Source of the DNA: JBCDAP01 sp038747915
GTDB taxonomy: Bacteria > Planctomycetota > Phycisphaerae > Phycisphaerales > UBA1924
NCBI GenBank assembly: GCA_038747915.1
Contig: JBCDJJ010000013.1
Coordinates: 1-59,665, forward strand
Length of the DNA: 59,665 nucleotides
Direction of reading: 5' to 3'
Part shown: piece by piece, positions 44,372 through 53,291 of the stretch
Position numbering within the stretch: position 1 is the first letter of the stretch
Layout of the letters: each line of letters begins with the position of its first letter
Notes under the pieces: model-generated
Told to the model about the DNA's origin: nothing
Seen by the model: the letters and a program-made list of their open reading frames with translations, nothing else
Databases searched by the model: none
Translations under genes and position numbers: made by a program

Positions 44372-44743
44372 TCAGTGTAGGCCGGGCTCGGAAGTCGACT
44401 CGCCCACCACCACACGGACGCGGCGGATCGACATCGCGGTCCCCCGGATCAGCTCCCGCTCGAGACCGCCCCGCAGGGCCATCATCAGCTCGTGCCGCGT
44501 CGCATCATCGGGCACACGCAGCCGCAGCGTCCCCCGCGACACACCCTCGAACACCGCTCGGTCCCGGAGGTTGGCGGGGCAGCACCGCTCCCAGACCTCG
44601 CCGAGCTTGGGCGTCGCGCGGGCGAGCTTGCGGATCTCGCGGCCGATCGCGGCGAATTGACCCGCCGCACTGGTCGCCTTCCCGGGGCGAACACGCATCG
44701 CCCGGAGCCGCTCGAGTTTCACCTGGGCCGTTCGTGGATCCAC
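44372..44743 (-). CDS. DciA-like (DUF721) protein
   Basis: A 123-residue protein resembling DUF721/DciA, the predicted loader of the replicative helicase in bacteria lacking DnaC. The family-like middle is LGEVWERCCPANLRDRAVFE (about 47-66) followed by GTLRLRVPDDATRHELMMAL. GTG at 44743 is used; an internal ATG at residue 15 is possible. Only the first half of the typical family shape is visible and the C-terminus is basic, so the assignment is moderate. It shares a strand with the small membrane protein gene downstream. Confidence 0.65.
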   Translation of the reverse strand: MDPRTAQVKLERLRAMRVRPGKATSAAGQFAAIGREIRKLARATPKLGEVWERCCPANLRDRAVFEGVSRGTLRLRVPDDATRHELMMALRGGLERELIRGTAMSIRRVRVVVGESTSEPGLH

Positions 44744-44830
44744 AACCAGATTCTATCGACCACTCCAGAAGAGCCCCCTCGCCCATCGCGCGCCGTTTCG
44801 TTCCTGGGCGGTGCCTTGGCCTGAGCGAAG

Positions 44831-44878
44831 CGAAGGCCACGCCGATGTGAAGCCCGAGCCACATTCGCGTGGCCTTCG
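44831..44878. repeat. Long intergenic hairpin with 12-bp stem
   Basis: CGAAGGCCACGC (44831-44842) pairs perfectly with GCGTGGCCTTCG (44867-44878). Inside are a 2x2 internal loop, an ATGTG/CACAT stem and a ten-base loop. It lies 64 bases before the permease ATG at 44942 and 87 bases upstream of the divergent DciA-like start, so it may fall in a leader or promoter region. It could be a regulatory RNA structure or a REP-type repeat. Confidence 0.6.
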
Positions 44879-44928
44879 GAGACCTGCGGCCTCCTCCAGA
44901 CCACGGTACCCGGTCGCGCCAGGTGATC

Positions 44929-44934
44929 TAGACT
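44929..44934 (+). promoter_or_regulatory. Possible -10 element close to the permease start
   Basis: TAGACT ends eight bases before the ATG at 44942. If it is a -10 box, the transcript would start at or near the start codon, a leaderless mRNA. No -35 is seen. Confidence 0.25.
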
Positions 44935-44941
44935 CGCGCGG

Positions 44942-46660
44942 ATGCGACGACGCGAACTCTGGCAATACGCCCTCTTCGCTCTTCTTCTCGCCACCTTCGC
45001 GCTCACGCTGCTCTACCCCATCGCTCTCACTGTCCGAGGCGGCTTCTACGACGATGCGACCGCCCGCACCGGCTTCACGCTCGACCACGTGGCCCTCGTC
45101 TTCCGCGATCCGGTGCTGCGCGAGGGGCTGGTGAACGCCTTGGTGAAGGCGGTCGCGGTCACACTGCTCGCCGGTGTCATCGCGCTGCCGCTCGCGTTGC
45201 TCTCGGCACACCACAGGTGGCCGGGGAAGGCCCTGTGGAACGCGCTCGTGCTCGTGCCGCTCATCCTGCCGCCGTTTGTGGGCGCGATCGGCCTGAAGCT
45301 GATCCTGGGCCGTGCCGGCGCACTCAACGAGCTCCTCGGCACGGACTTTGATTTCCTTGGCACCTCGCGCTTCCTTGGTGTGGTGATCGCCGAGGCGCTG
45401 CATCTCTACCCCATCGTTTACCTGAACGCCGCGGCAGCCCTCGCCAATCTCGACCCCGCGATGGAAGAGGCCGCCGAGTCCGCCGGCGCGGGGCCGTTCA
45501 CGCGATTCTGGCGCGTTGTGCTGCCGCTGATCCGTCCCGGTCTCTTCGCGGGTGGGACCATCGTGTTCATCTGGAGCTTCACCGAACTCGGCACCCCGTT
45601 GATGTTCGAGTGGTACGCCGTCACACCTGTACAGATCTTCGACGGCATCACCGAGCTCGAGGCCTCCGCCACGCCCTACGCGCTGACCGTCGTGATGTTG
45701 GCGATCGCTATCGCCTGCTACCTCGCGGGCAAGTTCGCCTTCGGGCGTGGCAACCTGGCGATGCAGACCCGGGCCGCGCGCGCCGCCGAGGAGCGCCCAC
45801 TCTCCACTCCCGCGGCGCTCGGCGCCACCGCGTTGTTCGGATTCGTCACCACGCTGGCCCTCATCCCGCACCTCGGCGTGGTGCTCGCCTCAATCACCGC
45901 CCCCGGCGGGTGGTACCGCTCGGTGCTGCCCGAGCGGATTACGTTCGATCACTACTCGAACGCGCTCACCCACGACATCGCGTTCCCTTCGATCGTGAAC
46001 TCGCTGCAGTTCGCCTCAGCGGCGACGGTGCTCAACGTGCTGCTCGGCCTGTTGATCGCGTACCTCGTCGTGCGCACGAAGATCAAGGGCCGCTCGGTGC
46101 TCGATGCGCTCGCGATGCTGCCGCTCGCGGTGCCGGGGCTCGTGCTGGCGTTCGGCTTTGTCGCGGTGAGTCTGCACTGGCCCTTCGGCTCGGGCGGCCC
46201 CCTGAGCGGCTTCGCGGGGGTGATCGGGGCGGGTGCGAACCCGATCCCGTTCCTGATCGTGGCCTACGCGGTGCGGCGACTGCCGTACGTGGTGCGTGCC
46301 GCTGCAGCGGGGCTCGAGCAGACCTCGGGCGAGCTCGAAGAGGCCGCGGTGAACCTCGGTGCGTCCACGCTCACCGCGGTCCGCCGCGTGATCGTGCCGC
46401 TGATCGCGGCGAACCTCATCGCGGGCGGGCTGCTCGCCTTCTCGTTCGCGATGCTCGAGGTCTCCGACTCGCTCATCCTCGCGCAGCAGGCGCAGCACTT
46501 CCCCATCACCAAGGCGATCTACGAGGTTTCGCAGCGGCTCGGCGACGGCTTCGGGATCGCAGCGGCCATGGGCGTGTGGGCGATGGCGCTGCTCACTGTG
46601 GCGCTGGTCGGCGCAAGCGTGCTCATCGGCAAGAAACTCGGCGCGGTCTTCCGCGTGTAA
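44942..46660 (+). CDS. Fused-domain ABC transporter permease, iron(III) type
   Basis: A 572-residue inner membrane protein with about 12 helices in two homologous halves, as in FbpB/AfuB/ThiP-type permeases. Each half has an EAA loop: EEAAESAGAGPFTRFWRVVL (about 176-195) and EEAAVNLGASTLTAVRRVIV (about 464-483). The substrate could be iron(III), thiamine or another small molecule. ATG at 44942; a preceding strong hairpin and a nearby TAGACT are noted separately. No ATPase or periplasmic binding protein gene is next to it, so the rest of the transporter is encoded elsewhere. Confidence 0.88.
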   Translation: MRRRELWQYALFALLLATFALTLLYPIALTVRGGFYDDATARTGFTLDHVALVFRDPVLREGLVNALVKAVAVTLLAGVIALPLALLSAHHRWPGKALWNALVLVPLILPPFVGAIGLKLILGRAGALNELLGTDFDFLGTSRFLGVVIAEALHLYPIVYLNAAAALANLDPAMEEAAESAGAGPFTRFWRVVLPLIRPGLFAGGTIVFIWSFTELGTPLMFEWYAVTPVQIFDGITELEASATPYALTVVMLAIAIACYLAGKFAFGRGNLAMQTRAARAAEERPLSTPAALGATALFGFVTTLALIPHLGVVLASITAPGGWYRSVLPERITFDHYSNALTHDIAFPSIVNSLQFASAATVLNVLLGLLIAYLVVRTKIKGRSVLDALAMLPLAVPGLVLAFGFVAVSLHWPFGSGGPLSGFAGVIGAGANPIPFLIVAYAVRRLPYVVRAAAAGLEQTSGELEEAAVNLGASTLTAVRRVIVPLIAANLIAGGLLAFSFAMLEVSDSLILAQQAQHFPITKAIYEVSQRLGDGFGIAAAMGVWAMALLTVALVGASVLIGKKLGAVFRV

Positions 46661-46665
46661 CGCAG

Positions 46666-47088
46666 CTACGGCTCGCGAACGATCTGCACTAGCTCCACCT
46701 CGATGCGGAGTGCCGCGTTCGGTGGGATGAGTGCGCCCCGACCTTGTACGCCGTACCCGCGATCGCCAGGGATGTGCAGCTCCCGTTGCTCACCCGCTCG
46801 CATGCCAACCACACCCTCACGAAGGCCCACGATCGCATTCGGATCATCGAGTGACATCGTGAGCGGCGCCTCCCACGCATCGATGAACACCGTGCCGCTC
46901 GAGACTACCTCGCCGCGTACACGGATCAACACCACATCATCCGAATGAGCCACGAGCTCGTTCGCCTCGACCTGTGACGGTGGTAGGTCTGCGCCTTCAT
47001 CAACACTCGGCGACTCGCCGCACCCACCGACACCCATCGCCAGGATGACACCCGATCCGAGCATCAGCACTTGAACCCGCGGTCTCAT
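46666..47088 (-). CDS. FKBP-type peptidyl-prolyl isomerase lipoprotein
   Basis: A 140-residue protein. Residues 1-22 form a signal peptide ending in the lipobox VGGC (Cys23), so it should be a lipoprotein. Residues about 50-138 match the C-terminal half of FKBP: NAIVGLREGVVGMRAGEQRE and the closing IPPNAALRIEVELVQI. The domain appears shorter at its start than usual FKBPs, so isomerase activity is not certain. Its ATG overlaps the stop of the propeller protein gene (ATGA). Confidence 0.82.
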   Translation of the reverse strand: MRPRVQVLMLGSGVILAMGVGGCGESPSVDEGADLPPSQVEANELVAHSDDVVLIRVRGEVVSSGTVFIDAWEAPLTMSLDDPNAIVGLREGVVGMRAGEQRELHIPGDRGYGVQGRGALIPPNAALRIEVELVQIVREP

Positions 47089-50000
47089 TCCGCGACCCGC
47101 TCACGCCGGCCATCACCATCGGTGTCCGCCGGTGCCTCGATCACGAACACGTGAGAGCTGGTCGAGATCGCCAGTGCACCCTCGACCACCACGACAGACG
47201 TCGGCGCGAATCCGAGCGGCAACTCGACGCGGTCCACGAGCCGGCCGGTCGAGCGCTCGAGCGTGCTGAGGCGGAACACACCGCCCTCGGGCACCACGCC
47301 ACCGACCGGGGCGACCGGATGACCGGTCAGCACGTAGATGTAGCCCCGTGACACCGCGGGCGGCAGCACCACACGCTGCTCGGCGACAAACTCGCCACGA
47401 CGCCGACCCGAAGCATCGAGCACACGAACGTGCCGGCCGCCCGCCAGCAGCAAGATGCGGCCGAGCGACTCGCCTCGAAGGGGACCCAGCTCTCTCAAGA
47501 CGCTGTGTCCGGGCTCGGCCATCCGCGCGGGAGCACCAATGGCCACGGCCTCGCCACGCCGATCCTCGACAGGCTCCGAGCGAGACGGTGCCGCGACTAC
47601 CTCGATCGCGTGGCCCGTCAACGGGTCGAGTGCGCTCACATCCCCGTTCGACCGATGCACATACACCACACCGGGCACCGACCACCCGGCACGCGCCGCT
47701 CGCGCCCCTCTGGAGGGGCCGGCGGCGTTCGGAGCACGGGGAGACGACGCCTCCCGGTACAGAATCTGCGTGCGGCCGGAGTACGGATCAAGCCCGACAA
47801 CCCCATCACTCGTGAGCGCGATAACGAGCCCTTCAACGCTCCGAACCGCACCCATCACCCGCACGCCCAGATCCCGCGCGAGCAACACCTCGCCCCGCGA
47901 TCGCTCAAGCACGACGAACCGCCCGATCTCCTCACCCGACCGGCCCCACACCATCAGCACATCGCCCGCAGACTCCCACCCCTCCACAGCGTCGATCGGG
48001 GCCCGCGATGACCACCGTACGGAGCCATCCGCTGTCGAGAACGACACCACCGCACCCGACGGACCCAGCACCGCAACCTCGCCCGGGCCGGCGATCACCA
48101 CCGGCTCGAGAGATTCGCCAACAAGCGGGAGCGGCCCGGCACCCAACACCGGCTCGATCGATTCGATCGGCTCACTCCGCCAGACCTCCTCGCCGGTGGC
48201 GAGTTCCAGCCCGATCAGGCGCGACACCGAACCTTGGTGCAGCGCCGTCACGCGCGTGCCACTCGCTGCGACCACCTCAACGCTCGGCTCGCTCACCCAC
48301 GCGGCCTCCGGCTCGGTGTCCGACACGTCAACAAGCGCCACCCGGCGGACTCGATCTCGCACCAGCACCGCGGGCGCATCGTCTGGCTGGACGCGCTCGA
48401 GCCAGACACTCGGGGTGGCGCGAAGCTCACCCCGTGGCACGCCGGCGATCGGCCAGGTGCCCTGAGCGCGTGCAGGTTCGATCGAAGAGATGTCGAGGGC
48501 CACGCCGCCGCGCGTCAAGCGCGCCGGCAACCCCTCGTCGTGCCTGACCGCCCGAGTCAACCGCGCCGCCGCGGCCGACGGCATGCCCCACGCGGTCAGA
48601 TGCCAGACGATCTCGCCGAGCACATCGCTCCGCGCGGGGGTATCGCTGCCCGTCAGCGATGCGGACTCGAGGGCCCGCTCGAACTGCGCCCACGCGAGCG
48701 AGCGCCGGCCGTCGTCGGCGTTCGCCCGCGCCGCCTCGTACCACGCGCGGGCTGCGGCTCGCGCGAGCGGGTACCGGCGGGCGATCTCCGCGAGTGCCGA
48801 GGGATCGCGCTCCCCCGCGAGCTCGGCATTGATCAACGATGTCGCCTGCGACTCCCACCCCGCGTAGATCGATCGCCCGTAGTCGCGGAGCAGCCCTCGC
48901 AACCGCGCCGATGCCGACGAGCCCGCGTCCGCACCTTCCGCACCCGCCCAGATCGGCATCGCCGCACTCAGCGGCGGCTCGGAAAGGATCTGCTGGTACG
49001 CCTCCACCGCCTGCGCCGCCCTGACCGTTTCCTCGGCGATGTGTCCGTCGAGCAGCAGCCGCGTCGCGCGCTCCACATCCCCGCTCTCGATCCGAGCGAG
49101 CCATCCCCGAAGCGCCGCCCGCTCACCGATCGGGAGCGTCGCGAACGGTGCATCATCCGTCTCGGGTGCGCCGCCGATCAGATCCACGAGCAGCTCGAAG
49201 AGTCGGCGGCGAGATCGCTCCACATCCTCGGAAAAAGGATCCGCCTCGATCGCCCGCACCGCGTGCTCCACCGCCTCACCGAGGCGATTCACACGGCCGG
49301 CGCTCGCTGCGATCTCAGCGAGCGTGATCGCCCCGCCCGGATCGCCGGGCACAGAAGCAATCCGCTCGACCAGCACACGCTCCGCCGCCGACCACGCCAT
49401 GTACGCGTGCAGCATCCCGTCGGCCGATACCACGAGCAGTTGATCGTTCGCGATCGTCGCCCGCCCGCGCTGATCGATGAACGACCGCCACGAGATCACC
49501 GGCTCGTTCATATCGAGGCGTATTTCCACCAGACCGTTCTGCGTTGGCACGATCAGGCGGTTGTCCACCGCCACGGGTGGCCCCGTCGCCGGCCCCTCCT
49601 CGAGCTCAATCTGCCACACGCCGTCGCCATTCGGGCCAACCAGCATCAGCCCCGGGCGGGTCATCCCGACCAGCACGCCGCCGATCAGCCGGAGCTGCCC
49701 GACGGTCTGCCGCATCGCCCCGAAGTTCACCCGACGCCGCACCTCGCCGCGCTCGATCCCGATCCACACGATCTCTTGCTCGTTACGGTCGACCACCACA
49801 ACCTGGTCGTCCACGACCGCGGGCCCGTACCGCCATGTGTCCGATGGGAGACTCGAGATGAACTGCGGCGGGGTGAAGCGCCTCGCCCACATCGGTCGAC
49901 CCGTTCGCGCCTCCACCGCGATCGTGACACCAAAGTTGTCGACCGCGTACACCACACCGCGACTCGACGAGAGCGCAAGCGGGACACCACGCAGCCGATG

Positions 50001-51251
50001 GTGCTGCTGCTCGAACGGGCGACTCGCCACCGGTCGAACCCAAAGCAGCTCACCGCTCAGGAGATCCAGACCGGCCAGGACAGACGTGATCGACCGTGTC
50101 TGCTCCACAACGCGCGTGAGGGGCACCACCACCACATCCTGTTCGATCAGGGGAGCCCCCGGCGAGGCGCTGGTCACGAGTGGGTGGCCAAGCTCGCCGA
50201 GGGCGATCGACCATTGAATGGAACCATCTCGGCCATCAAGCACCGCGGTCGCGGCGCGGCTTCGGCCGCGTGTCTCGATCGAGACCGCCACCCATGGCCA
50301 CCGGACGGCGGGTGTCAATGCAGTTTCTCCGGCGCGCCCCACCCGCGTCCGCCACCGGCTGGCAAGCGACAGACTATCCCAACAGGAGACCTCGGCACCG
50401 CCGCTCGCGATCACACGATCGGGCGCCACCACGGCGAACTCTTCGACCGGCATGCCGGGGCGGCCGGCCCCAAACTCCCCAGGGCTGAGCATCGATCGCG
50501 ACAGCACCGGCGTGGGCAGCAGGCCGCGCAGCTCAACCGCGGACGGCGCCGACTCCACACCCTCCAACAGCTTGTACCGCGCGCCCGACACCCGCTCATC
50601 AAGCTGCTCCCACCGCCCGGGCTCAATAATGCCGCCAAGCTCATCGGCCGGGAGTGCTCGCGCAAGTTCTCCTTCGAGGACCTCGTGCAGCGCCGCGAAA
50701 CGACCATGGTCCGGGTGCTCGCGCAGCGACTCGATCCGGCGCCACGCCGACCACAACCGACCACCGACGAGATCCGCCTGCGACAGATCGAGTGATGCCT
50801 CGTACCCACTCGGCGTGAGCCATCGGTCGCGCTCCACCGCTTCGGTGAGCCCGAGCTCGAGCAACGTCTCCGCCGGTGCCGACTCCGCTGAGCGGTACGC
50901 CGCGAGCAGCGCCGGCTGTTGCGACAGCGCATCGATCACCGCGGACCGAATCGAGACGAAGTGGCCGGCCGATCGGCCCGCCACGAGCCGGTCACCCCAC
51001 GTCTCGGTGAGGCGCTGCAGCGTCTCCGATGCAGAATCCAGATTGCCGGCCGCGGCCAGCTCACCGGCGCGACGCAGCGCTTCGCCGGCGCCGGGCGAAT
51101 CGTCCACGAACACCTGCGTCCGGCCCTGCGCCGCTGCCGGCGAGCTCATCCCAACGAACATGAGCCCGATCACCACAATCGCGACAGAACGCCATGCCGC
51201 GCACCGCATCACCTGCGCATGTCTCACAAACCTGTAAGTAAGCCCCAACAT
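47085..51251 (-). CDS. Large exported PQQ-like double beta-propeller protein
   Basis: A 1388-residue exported protein with a signal-like N-terminus (hydrophobic part about 30-43, ending SSPAAAQG). A helical TPR-like part (about 45-150) precedes a first PQQ-like propeller (about 220-620) with ATAVLDGRDGSIQWSI, GLDLLSGELLWVRP and AVEARTGRPMWARR. A second helical region (about 640-900) follows, then another propeller (about 950-1380) with GLELATGEEVWRSEP and LSTLERSTGRLVDRVEL. The start is uncertain: ATG at 51251 follows AAGGG, ATG at 51209 gives a shorter signal. Family members may act as periplasmic scaffolds. A long frame beyond the start toward 51770 is not part of it. Confidence 0.8.
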   Translation of the reverse strand: MLGLTYRFVRHAQVMRCAAWRSVAIVVIGLMFVGMSSPAAAQGRTQVFVDDSPGAGEALRRAGELAAAGNLDSASETLQRLTETWGDRLVAGRSAGHFVSIRSAVIDALSQQPALLAAYRSAESAPAETLLELGLTEAVERDRWLTPSGYEASLDLSQADLVGGRLWSAWRRIESLREHPDHGRFAALHEVLEGELARALPADELGGIIEPGRWEQLDERVSGARYKLLEGVESAPSAVELRGLLPTPVLSRSMLSPGEFGAGRPGMPVEEFAVVAPDRVIASGGAEVSCWDSLSLASRWRTRVGRAGETALTPAVRWPWVAVSIETRGRSRAATAVLDGRDGSIQWSIALGELGHPLVTSASPGAPLIEQDVVVVPLTRVVEQTRSITSVLAGLDLLSGELLWVRPVASRPFEQQHHRLRGVPLALSSSRGVVYAVDNFGVTIAVEARTGRPMWARRFTPPQFISSLPSDTWRYGPAVVDDQVVVVDRNEQEIVWIGIERGEVRRRVNFGAMRQTVGQLRLIGGVLVGMTRPGLMLVGPNGDGVWQIELEEGPATGPPVAVDNRLIVPTQNGLVEIRLDMNEPVISWRSFIDQRGRATIANDQLLVVSADGMLHAYMAWSAAERVLVERIASVPGDPGGAITLAEIAASAGRVNRLGEAVEHAVRAIEADPFSEDVERSRRRLFELLVDLIGGAPETDDAPFATLPIGERAALRGWLARIESGDVERATRLLLDGHIAEETVRAAQAVEAYQQILSEPPLSAAMPIWAGAEGADAGSSASARLRGLLRDYGRSIYAGWESQATSLINAELAGERDPSALAEIARRYPLARAAARAWYEAARANADDGRRSLAWAQFERALESASLTGSDTPARSDVLGEIVWHLTAWGMPSAAAARLTRAVRHDEGLPARLTRGGVALDISSIEPARAQGTWPIAGVPRGELRATPSVWLERVQPDDAPAVLVRDRVRRVALVDVSDTEPEAAWVSEPSVEVVAASGTRVTALHQGSVSRLIGLELATGEEVWRSEPIESIEPVLGAGPLPLVGESLEPVVIAGPGEVAVLGPSGAVVSFSTADGSVRWSSRAPIDAVEGWESAGDVLMVWGRSGEEIGRFVVLERSRGEVLLARDLGVRVMGAVRSVEGLVIALTSDGVVGLDPYSGRTQILYREASSPRAPNAAGPSRGARAARAGWSVPGVVYVHRSNGDVSALDPLTGHAIEVVAAPSRSEPVEDRRGEAVAIGAPARMAEPGHSVLRELGPLRGESLGRILLLAGGRHVRVLDASGRRRGEFVAEQRVVLPPAVSRGYIYVLTGHPVAPVGGVVPEGGVFRLSTLERSTGRLVDRVELPLGFAPTSVVVVEGALAISTSSHVFVIEAPADTDGDGRRERVAE

Positions 51252-51344
51252 CGCACCCTTGAGTGAGAAATCCGGCGCTTGGCGCATTGTCGTACGTACG
51301 TTCATACGGAGGCTCGCCTCCGTGCATGCGCAAGGAATGCGTCC

Positions 51345-51791
51345 ATGACTGTCTTCCCGACCCACGGTCGCCCTTTGTCGTTCGAGCCCCGCTCGCATGC
51401 ATCGCCCTTCCCTGCTGAGACACGCGGCCGACGCGTCTCGGTGCTTCTGTTCGGTGTCGCGCTGCTGAGCCTGGCCGATCTGCATCTCTCGCTGATGCAC
51501 ATCCACTACTTCGGGCTCGCCGAGTCGAACCCGCTCGCGGTGCTGCTGTTCTCCCTCACCGGGTGTGTCAGCTCGCTCGCGGTGCTGAAGCTTGTCACGC
51601 TGTCGACAGCGTTGATCTCGCTCTACATCGTGCGCCGCTCGCTTGCCGCGGAGGTTGGCGCGTGGGTGTGCCTCACCATCATGGGCGTGCTCGGCCTGTG
51701 GTGGCTGTACTACAACGACGCCGTGCTCGGCGAGGAGATGCTCGGCCCGCTTATGAGGCAGTCGGGTCACGCGCTGCTCCTGACGGGCTGA
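51345..51791 (+). CDS. DUF5658-like membrane protein
   Basis: A 148-residue membrane protein with about four hydrophobic segments (about 31-50, 62-80, 88-106, 112-130). The pattern ADLHLSLMHIHYFGLAESNP (about 46-65) resembles DUF5658, where an Asp-x-x-x-Thr/Ser segment precedes Glu/Asn-Pro. AAGGA lies nine bases before the ATG at 51345. Divergent from the large propeller gene; its 3' end overlaps the convergent pdxA by 25 bases. Function unknown. Confidence 0.65.
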   Translation: MTVFPTHGRPLSFEPRSHASPFPAETRGRRVSVLLFGVALLSLADLHLSLMHIHYFGLAESNPLAVLLFSLTGCVSSLAVLKLVTLSTALISLYIVRRSLAAEVGAWVCLTIMGVLGLWWLYYNDAVLGEEMLGPLMRQSGHALLLTG

Positions 51792-52816
51792 TCTCGCGAC
51801 GCGTGCGCGATCGCGAGCCGCACCGCGGCCATCATCGATGACTCGTTCGCCGCACCGCGGCCGGCGATGTCGTACGCCGTGCCGTGATCGGGGCTCGTCC
51901 TGATCACGGGCAGACCGATCGTGACGTTCACTGCGCGATCGAACGCCAGCAGCTTCACCGGAATCGTTCCCTGGTCGTGGTACATCGCCACCACCACGTC
52001 GTACCGACCGGCACGCGCCGCGTTGAAGATCGTGTCGCCCGGGAACGGGCCATGCACATCGATCCCGTTCCGGTGCGCCAGCTTGATCGCCGGGGTGATG
52101 AGCCGCTCCTCTTCATCGCCGAAGAGCCCGCCTTCGCCAGCATGCGGGTTGAGGCCGCAGACCGCGACACGAGCGCGCGGCGCCCCGAACCGTGCGCACG
52201 CCTCCGCTGCGAGGTCGATGCTGTCGTGTACCGCGCCGACCGTCAGCACATCCCGGACCTGCATGAGCGGCAGATGTGTTGTGGCGAGCACCACGCGGAG
52301 CTCGTCGCACACGAACATCATCCGATGACGCTTTGCGCGGAATCGCTCCGCGAGCAGCTCCGTGTGCCCCGGCCACCGCTTGTGACCCGCGAGCGCCCAG
52401 GCCGCTTTGCTGATCGGCGCCGTCGTGATCGCTCCAGCGCGGAGCGGATCACCCTCCGCCCGGTGAGCCGCCTCGATCGCCCGCTCGACGAATCGCATGG
52501 ATGCCGATCCGCCCGCCGCCGTCGCTTCGTGCCGGCCGCGTGCGCACCCATCGCACGCGCCCTCTTCCTCCATCACCACCACATGATGAGCACCGACCTC
52601 GCCGACCGAAGCCGCCTCGGGCGAGGCCCGCCACCAGTACGGCTCGATCCCCGCCTGCTCCGCGGCGCGCAGCATCGCCTCGTTGCACCCGTACACGTGA
52701 AACCGAGCCGACCGACGCACCTCGCGATCCGAGAGCGTCTTGACGAGCACCTCAGGGCCGATCCCGTTCGGATCGCCCATCGAAATCGCGATGACAGGGC
52801 CTGAGGAGGACATCAT
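51767..52816 (-). CDS. pdxA: 4-hydroxythreonine-4-phosphate dehydrogenase
   Basis: NAD+-dependent enzyme of pyridoxal phosphate synthesis that oxidises 4-phosphohydroxy-L-threonine. The 349-residue protein has SMGDPNGIGPEVLVK (about 12-26), the metal-binding GHTELLAERF region, CGLNPHAGEGGLFGDEE and MYHDQGTIPVKLLAFDRAVN, all diagnostic of PdxA. Two adjacent ATGs at 52816 and 52813 are possible starts. It overlaps the convergent membrane-protein gene by 25 bases and is divergent from a DUF4870 gene. Confidence 0.94.
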   Translation of the reverse strand: MMSSSGPVIAISMGDPNGIGPEVLVKTLSDREVRRSARFHVYGCNEAMLRAAEQAGIEPYWWRASPEAASVGEVGAHHVVVMEEEGACDGCARGRHEATAAGGSASMRFVERAIEAAHRAEGDPLRAGAITTAPISKAAWALAGHKRWPGHTELLAERFRAKRHRMMFVCDELRVVLATTHLPLMQVRDVLTVGAVHDSIDLAAEACARFGAPRARVAVCGLNPHAGEGGLFGDEEERLITPAIKLAHRNGIDVHGPFPGDTIFNAARAGRYDVVVAMYHDQGTIPVKLLAFDRAVNVTIGLPVIRTSPDHGTAYDIAGRGAANESSMMAAVRLAIAHASRDQPVRSSA

Positions 52817-52851
52817 CCGATCGTATCCACGCGGATCCTGGCGCGGTACAA

Positions 52852-52864
52852 CAGAACAATTCTG
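52852..52864. promoter_or_regulatory. Small inverted repeat in the pdxA/DUF4870 gap
   Basis: CAGAA and TTCTG flank CAA, 12 bases before the ATG at 52876 and 36 bases upstream of the pdxA start. It could be an operator for both genes, but size and context make this weak. Confidence 0.2.
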
Positions 52865-52875
52865 GGGATACACCG

Positions 52876-53268
52876 ATGGAACAACACCCGACCCCGCCAC
52901 CGAACCATGTCGAACACTCCGGGCTCGCGGTTTTGGCCCACTTGTCCGGCCTCGCGATATTCATCATCCCGTATGTAGGTGCGGTGGTCGGCCCACTTGT
53001 GGTCTGGTTGCTCACACGCGAGAAGAGCGAATTTCTGGACGAGAACGGGAAGGAAGCACTGAACTTCCAGATTTTTGCATTGATCGCTTCGCTTGTTCTC
53101 TCCGTCGTGACCTTCGTGCTCTTCATCACGGTCATCGGGATTGTGCTTGCGATCCCGGTGGCCCTCGCAGCGGTCATCGCGTGGCTGTATTTCATCATCA
53201 AGGCCGCCATTGTCGCCAACCGTGGCGAGGTGTACCGGTATCCGTGGACGATCCGCTTCATCTCGTAG
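52876..53268 (+). CDS. DUF4870 (Tic20-like) membrane protein
   Basis: A 130-residue protein with three hydrophobic helices (about 17-47, 66-90 and 92-115) and the DUF4870 signature GLAVLAHLSGLAIFIIPYVG and FLDENGKEALNFQIF. The family is small, widespread and of unknown function. It is divergent from pdxA. A TACACT element downstream may begin the next gene's transcription. Confidence 0.88.
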   Translation: MEQHPTPPPNHVEHSGLAVLAHLSGLAIFIIPYVGAVVGPLVVWLLTREKSEFLDENGKEALNFQIFALIASLVLSVVTFVLFITVIGIVLAIPVALAAVIAWLYFIIKAAIVANRGEVYRYPWTIRFIS

Positions 53269-53275
53269 GCAGCGG

Positions 53276-53281
53276 TACACT
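53276..53281 (+). promoter_or_regulatory. Possible -10 element of lptB
   Basis: TACACT ends ten bases before the lptB ATG at 53292. It matches the TAnACT pattern seen upstream of other genes here. A convincing -35 is missing. Confidence 0.25.
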
Positions 53282-53291
53282 TTCCCGAACA

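Noticed and set aside
48234..50795. An 853-codon plus-strand frame opposite the large propeller gene.
   Set aside because: Product is Arg/His/Pro-rich and without any domain, while the minus-strand frame has propeller repeats and a signal peptide.
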